Below, one piece after another: positions 32,682 to 35,275 of a DNA stretch of 35,275 bases. The stretch comes from AP-16 sp036395835. GTDB lineage: Bacteria; Pseudomonadota; Alphaproteobacteria; Rhizobiales; Xanthobacteraceae. The first letter of the stretch is position 1. The number at the start of each line of letters is the position of its first letter. The position numbers and the translations under genes are program-made. A model generated the notes under the pieces. It had not been told where the DNA came from. It ran no database searches and saw nothing but the letters and a program-made list of their open reading frames with translations. The DNA lies in assembly GCA_036395835.1 (NCBI GenBank), contig DASWCW010000135.1, positions 1 through 35,275 of the forward strand, read 5' to 3'.

Positions 32682-33623
32682 ATGCTCGCCCGCACCGCCG
32701 AGAACCTCTACTGGCTGTCGCGCTATGTCGAGCGCGCCGAATATCTGGCGCGCATCCTCGAGGCGACGCATCGGGTGGCGACCCTGCCGGTCGGCTACGC
32801 CGGCTCGACCAACGAATGGGAATCCGCGCTGTCGACCGCGGGCTGCGCCGCGGCGTTCTTTGCGGTCTATAACGACGCCAACGAGGAGAACGTCACCGAA
32901 TTCCTGGCGTTCTCGACCGCCAATCCCTCCTCGATCCGCCATTGTTTCGAGATCGCGCGCACCAATGCGCGGGCGGTGCGCACCGCGCTGACCATGGAGA
33001 TGTGGGACGCGATCAACGGCGCGTGGCTCGAGATCAAGGGCTTCGGCGCCGGCTCGCGCACGCGCGACGAGATCGCCCGCTTCCTGCGCCTGGTGCAGGA
33101 ATCCTCGTTGCGGTTCGATGGCTCGGCCTATCGGACCATGCTGCGCAATGATGCCTATTGGTTCACGCGGCTCGGGGTGTTCATCGAGCGTGCCGACAAC
33201 ACCGCGCGCATTCTCGACGTAAAATATCATCTGCTGCTGCCTGCCCAGCAGCACGTGGGCGGCCCGCTCGATTATTTTCAATGGGCGACGATGCTACGCT
33301 CGGTCTCGGCGCTGACCGCCTATCACTGGGTCTATCGCGAGAGCCTCAAACCCTGGTTGATCGCCGATCTGCTCATCCTCAATGACCAGATGCCGCGCTC
33401 GCTGGCGAGCTGCTACGAGAATTTGGCCCGCAACCTCGACCACATCGCCCGCGCCTATGGCCGCCAGGGGCCGGCCCAGCGCCAGGCGCGCGCCGTCCGC
33501 GCCCGGCTCGAGAACAGCCGGATGGACGAGATCTTCCAGAGCGGGCTGCACGAATTCATCAACGAGTTCGTCGCCGACAACAATCGGCTGGGCGCCACCA
33601 TCGCCCGGCAATATTTGATGTAA
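32682..33623 (+). CDS. Alpha-E domain protein (DUF403)
   Basis: A 313-residue all-helical protein of the alpha-E family, named for conserved glutamates. The N-terminal MLARTAENLYWLSRYVERAE is the hallmark and is echoed in the second half by FTRLGVFIERADNTARILD. The helical halves could be a duplicated unit. Known members occur either next to or fused with the permuted ATP-grasp protein. The function is unknown, with a scaffold or peptide-handling role proposed by context. It starts three bases after the ATP-grasp stop and ends 26 bases before the transglutaminase start. There is no signal peptide, so a cytoplasmic location is expected. Confidence 0.93.
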   Translation: MLARTAENLYWLSRYVERAEYLARILEATHRVATLPVGYAGSTNEWESALSTAGCAAAFFAVYNDANEENVTEFLAFSTANPSSIRHCFEIARTNARAVRTALTMEMWDAINGAWLEIKGFGAGSRTRDEIARFLRLVQESSLRFDGSAYRTMLRNDAYWFTRLGVFIERADNTARILDVKYHLLLPAQQHVGGPLDYFQWATMLRSVSALTAYHWVYRESLKPWLIADLLILNDQMPRSLASCYENLARNLDHIARAYGRQGPAQRQARAVRARLENSRMDEIFQSGLHEFINEFVADNNRLGATIARQYLM

Positions 33624-33649
33624 TTGCCGAATCAGTCTCTGCTTGCCGC

Positions 33650-34477
33650 ATGCGTATTCGGATCTCCCACGAGACTACTTACCGCTACGAGAGCCCGCCG
33701 GCGGGCGTCATTCAGGTGCTCCGCCTGACCCCGCGCAACCATGATGGCCAGTATGTCACCGACTGGCGCATCGACCTGTCGCAGGAGTGCCGGCTCGACA
33801 GCCACGAGGACGCGTTCGGCAATCTCACTCACACGTTCGCGGCGGCCGGCCCGTTCACCGAGCTCGCGGTGCTGGTGGAGGGCGAGGTCGAGACCGAGGA
33901 CACCCAGGGCCTCGTCCGCGGTGCGATCGAGCGCTTTCCGCCGACGCTGTTTCTGCGCGAGACGGCGCTGACGACGGCGGATCCCGCGATTGCCGATTAT
34001 GCCCGGGCGCTTCGTGACCAAGCCGGGGATGACGCGCTCGCCATTCTGCACGCGCTCCTCGAGCGGCTGCACCGCGATGTCGTGTACGACACCGAGCCGA
34101 CCCATGCGGCCACGACCGCGAGCGAGGCCTTCGCGCTCCGGCGCGGCGTCTGCCAGGACCACGCCCACATCTTTATCGCGGTCGCGCGAACGCTGGGTAT
34201 TCCGGCGCGCTATGCGGGCGGTTATTTCCGGCGCGCCGACGGCCTGGTGCTGCAGGAGGCGGGGCATGCCTGGGTGGAAGCCCATGTTCCCGAGCTCGGC
34301 TGGACCGGGTTCGACCCGGCGAACGGCATTTGCCCGACCGACGCGCACGTGCGGGTGGCGATCGGACTCGACTATCTCGGCGCCGCGCCGGTCCGCGGCA
34401 GCCGCTACGGCGGCGGTGCCGAAGCGCTGACGGTCGCCCTGCGTGTCGACCAAGCCGCTCGCCAGATGCAGGACTGA
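33650..34477 (+). CDS. Transglutaminase-like cysteine protease family protein
   Basis: A 275-residue transglutaminase-superfamily protein, with an N-terminal beta domain (RISHETTYRYESP, then LRLTPRN) and a C-terminal papain-like core. The catalytic triad is visible: Cys in RRGVCQDHAHIFI (about 167), His in EAGHAWVEAHVP (about 206) and Asp in GFDPANG (about 221). Bacterial members of this type act as peptidases or amide-bond enzymes, not as blood-type cross-linkers. It is the third gene of the Anbu locus and would cleave or transfer peptides made by the ATP-grasp partner, by inference. The predicted product is cytoplasmic, with no signal peptide. Confidence 0.93.
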   Translation: MRIRISHETTYRYESPPAGVIQVLRLTPRNHDGQYVTDWRIDLSQECRLDSHEDAFGNLTHTFAAAGPFTELAVLVEGEVETEDTQGLVRGAIERFPPTLFLRETALTTADPAIADYARALRDQAGDDALAILHALLERLHRDVVYDTEPTHAATTASEAFALRRGVCQDHAHIFIAVARTLGIPARYAGGYFRRADGLVLQEAGHAWVEAHVPELGWTGFDPANGICPTDAHVRVAIGLDYLGAAPVRGSRYGGGAEALTVALRVDQAARQMQD

Positions 34478-34507
34478 TTGCGGTGCTCCGTGCGGGATCG
34501 GTATAAG
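34478..34507 (+). promoter_or_regulatory. Putative internal promoter before the Anbu gene
   Basis: TTGCGG (34,478-34,483), an 18-base spacer and TATAAG (34,502-34,507) lie directly after the transglutaminase stop, about 46 bases before the Anbu ATG. The -10 is good. It would allow Anbu to be made independently of the upstream three genes. Confidence 0.33.
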
Positions 34508-34553
34508 CGCGGGTCGAGCCCGGCGCATGGGGAGCCCGGGCGAGGACGTGCCG

Positions 34554-35275
34554 ATGACCTATTGCTGCGGAATTCTGGTTCGCGACGGTCTGGTCATGAT
34601 CGCGGATACGCGCACCAATGCCGGGCTCGACAACGTCTCCACCTTCCGCAAGCTGCACGTGTTCGGCATCCCCGGCGAGCGCGTTCTGGCGCTGGCGTCA
34701 TCGGGCAATCTGGGGCTGAGCCAGTCGGTCGTGAGCACGCTCAACGAAGGCTTGACTCATCCGCAGACCGGGGAGTCCGAGACGCTGCTCAATGCGCCGA
34801 CCATGTTCCAGGCGGCGCAACGCGTCGGCCGCGCGCTTCACCAGGTTCACGAGCGCGAGGGCAAGGCGCTCGAAGCCTCCGACGTGCAATTCGACGTATC
34901 CTTCCTGTTCGGCGGCCAGATGAAGGGCGACAGGCTGCGGCTCTACATGATCTACAGCGCCGGCAATTTCATCGAATGCACCACCGACACCCCGTACCTG
35001 CAGATCGGCGAGCACAAGTACGGCAAGCCGATTCTCGATCGCGCCATCACCCACGGCATCGATCTCTACGACGCGCTGAAGATCGGGCTGATCTCCATGG
35101 ATTCGACCATGCGGTCCAACATCGGGGTCGGCATGCCGATCGACCTGATCGTCATGCGGCGTGACACCTGCACGGCCGAGCTCGCCTACCGGATCGAGCC
35201 GGGCGAGCCGTATTTCCACGATTTGCGCGAGCGCTGGTCCGCGGCCTTGCGCGCGGCCCACAATGCCATTCCGCG
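34554..35275 (+). CDS. Anbu proteasome-like peptidase, truncated by window end
   Basis: The ancestral beta-subunit (Anbu) peptidase of the Ntn-hydrolase superfamily, related to HslV and the proteasome beta subunit. The first 240 residues are present and no stop is reached before the window ends. The N-terminus MTYCCGILVRDGLVMIADTR places Thr2, exposed after Met removal, as nucleophile. The supporting Asp18 (ADTRTNAG) and Lys33 (FRKLHVF) follow at the expected spacing, with ALASSGNLGLSQS and YSAGNFIECT later. GAGGA (34,542-34,546) precedes the ATG at 34,554. It closes the known ATP-grasp/alpha-E/transglutaminase/Anbu set. Its natural substrate is unknown. No ATPase partner is in the window. 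Confidence 0.93.
   Translation, partial: MTYCCGILVRDGLVMIADTRTNAGLDNVSTFRKLHVFGIPGERVLALASSGNLGLSQSVVSTLNEGLTHPQTGESETLLNAPTMFQAAQRVGRALHQVHEREGKALEASDVQFDVSFLFGGQMKGDRLRLYMIYSAGNFIECTTDTPYLQIGEHKYGKPILDRAITHGIDLYDALKIGLISMDSTMRSNIGVGMPIDLIVMRRDTCTAELAYRIEPGEPYFHDLRERWSAALRAAHNAIP

Overview
This window reads as a chromosomal segment of a GC-rich alphaproteobacterium, most likely of the order Hyphomicrobiales (Bradyrhizobium/Rhodopseudomonas/Xanthobacteraceae-like). The basis is high GC, dense operons with ATGA/GTGA overlaps, Tat-exported binding proteins, several short GC-rich palindromic intergenic elements of a kind common in that group, and an Anbu operon. No tRNA, rRNA, CRISPR array, transposase or phage gene was seen.

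Region 1 (1-13,100) is centred on cyclic amide (hydantoin/dihydropyrimidine-type) metabolism. A polar amino-acid ABC transporter (863-4115) runs into an N-carbamoyl-D-amino-acid hydrolase (4142-5074). A hydantoin racemase (minus strand) and a hydantoinase (plus strand) then diverge from one another. Read together they could import, racemise, ring-open and decarbamoylate a hydantoin to a D-amino acid. A second, minus-strand operon (12,938 down to 7,625) holds a Tat-exported family 1 solute-binding protein, a luciferase-like flavin oxidoreductase, a second and divergent hydantoinase, an unrecognised 100-residue protein and a CobW/COG0523 GTPase. The last three overlap by 4 bases each.

Region 2 (13,100-20,560) is mixed. 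It holds a GH15 glucoamylase/trehalase-like gene broken by two opposite single-base frameshifts, an Ohr peroxidase, an exported S1/P1 nuclease, a short-chain dehydrogenase, and a plus-strand run of AMP-dependent ligase, glyoxalase-fold (VOC) protein and YciA-type acyl-CoA thioesterase.

Region 3 (20,716-29,248) is a tightly packed pentose-phosphate operon: tkt, pgi, gnd, zwf, a Cof-type HAD phosphatase, pgl and gntK. The pgi gene resembles the isomerase half of the known transaldolase-phosphoglucose isomerase fusion, but the transaldolase half is absent. A GGAAC-N17-GGTT sequence upstream of tkt resembles an EcfG general-stress promoter.

Region 4 (29,270-29,936) is a HigBA-type toxin-antitoxin pair in locally lower-GC DNA, preceded by a TTGACA box that abuts a perfect 9-bp inverted repeat, the likely autoregulatory operator.

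Region 5 (29,991-35,275) has an orphan Tat-exported ABC-type binding protein on the minus strand. Divergent to it is the four-gene Anbu locus: circularly permuted ATP-grasp, alpha-E protein, transglutaminase and the Anbu proteasome-like peptidase, which is cut by the window edge. This set is known to co-occur but its substrate is not known.
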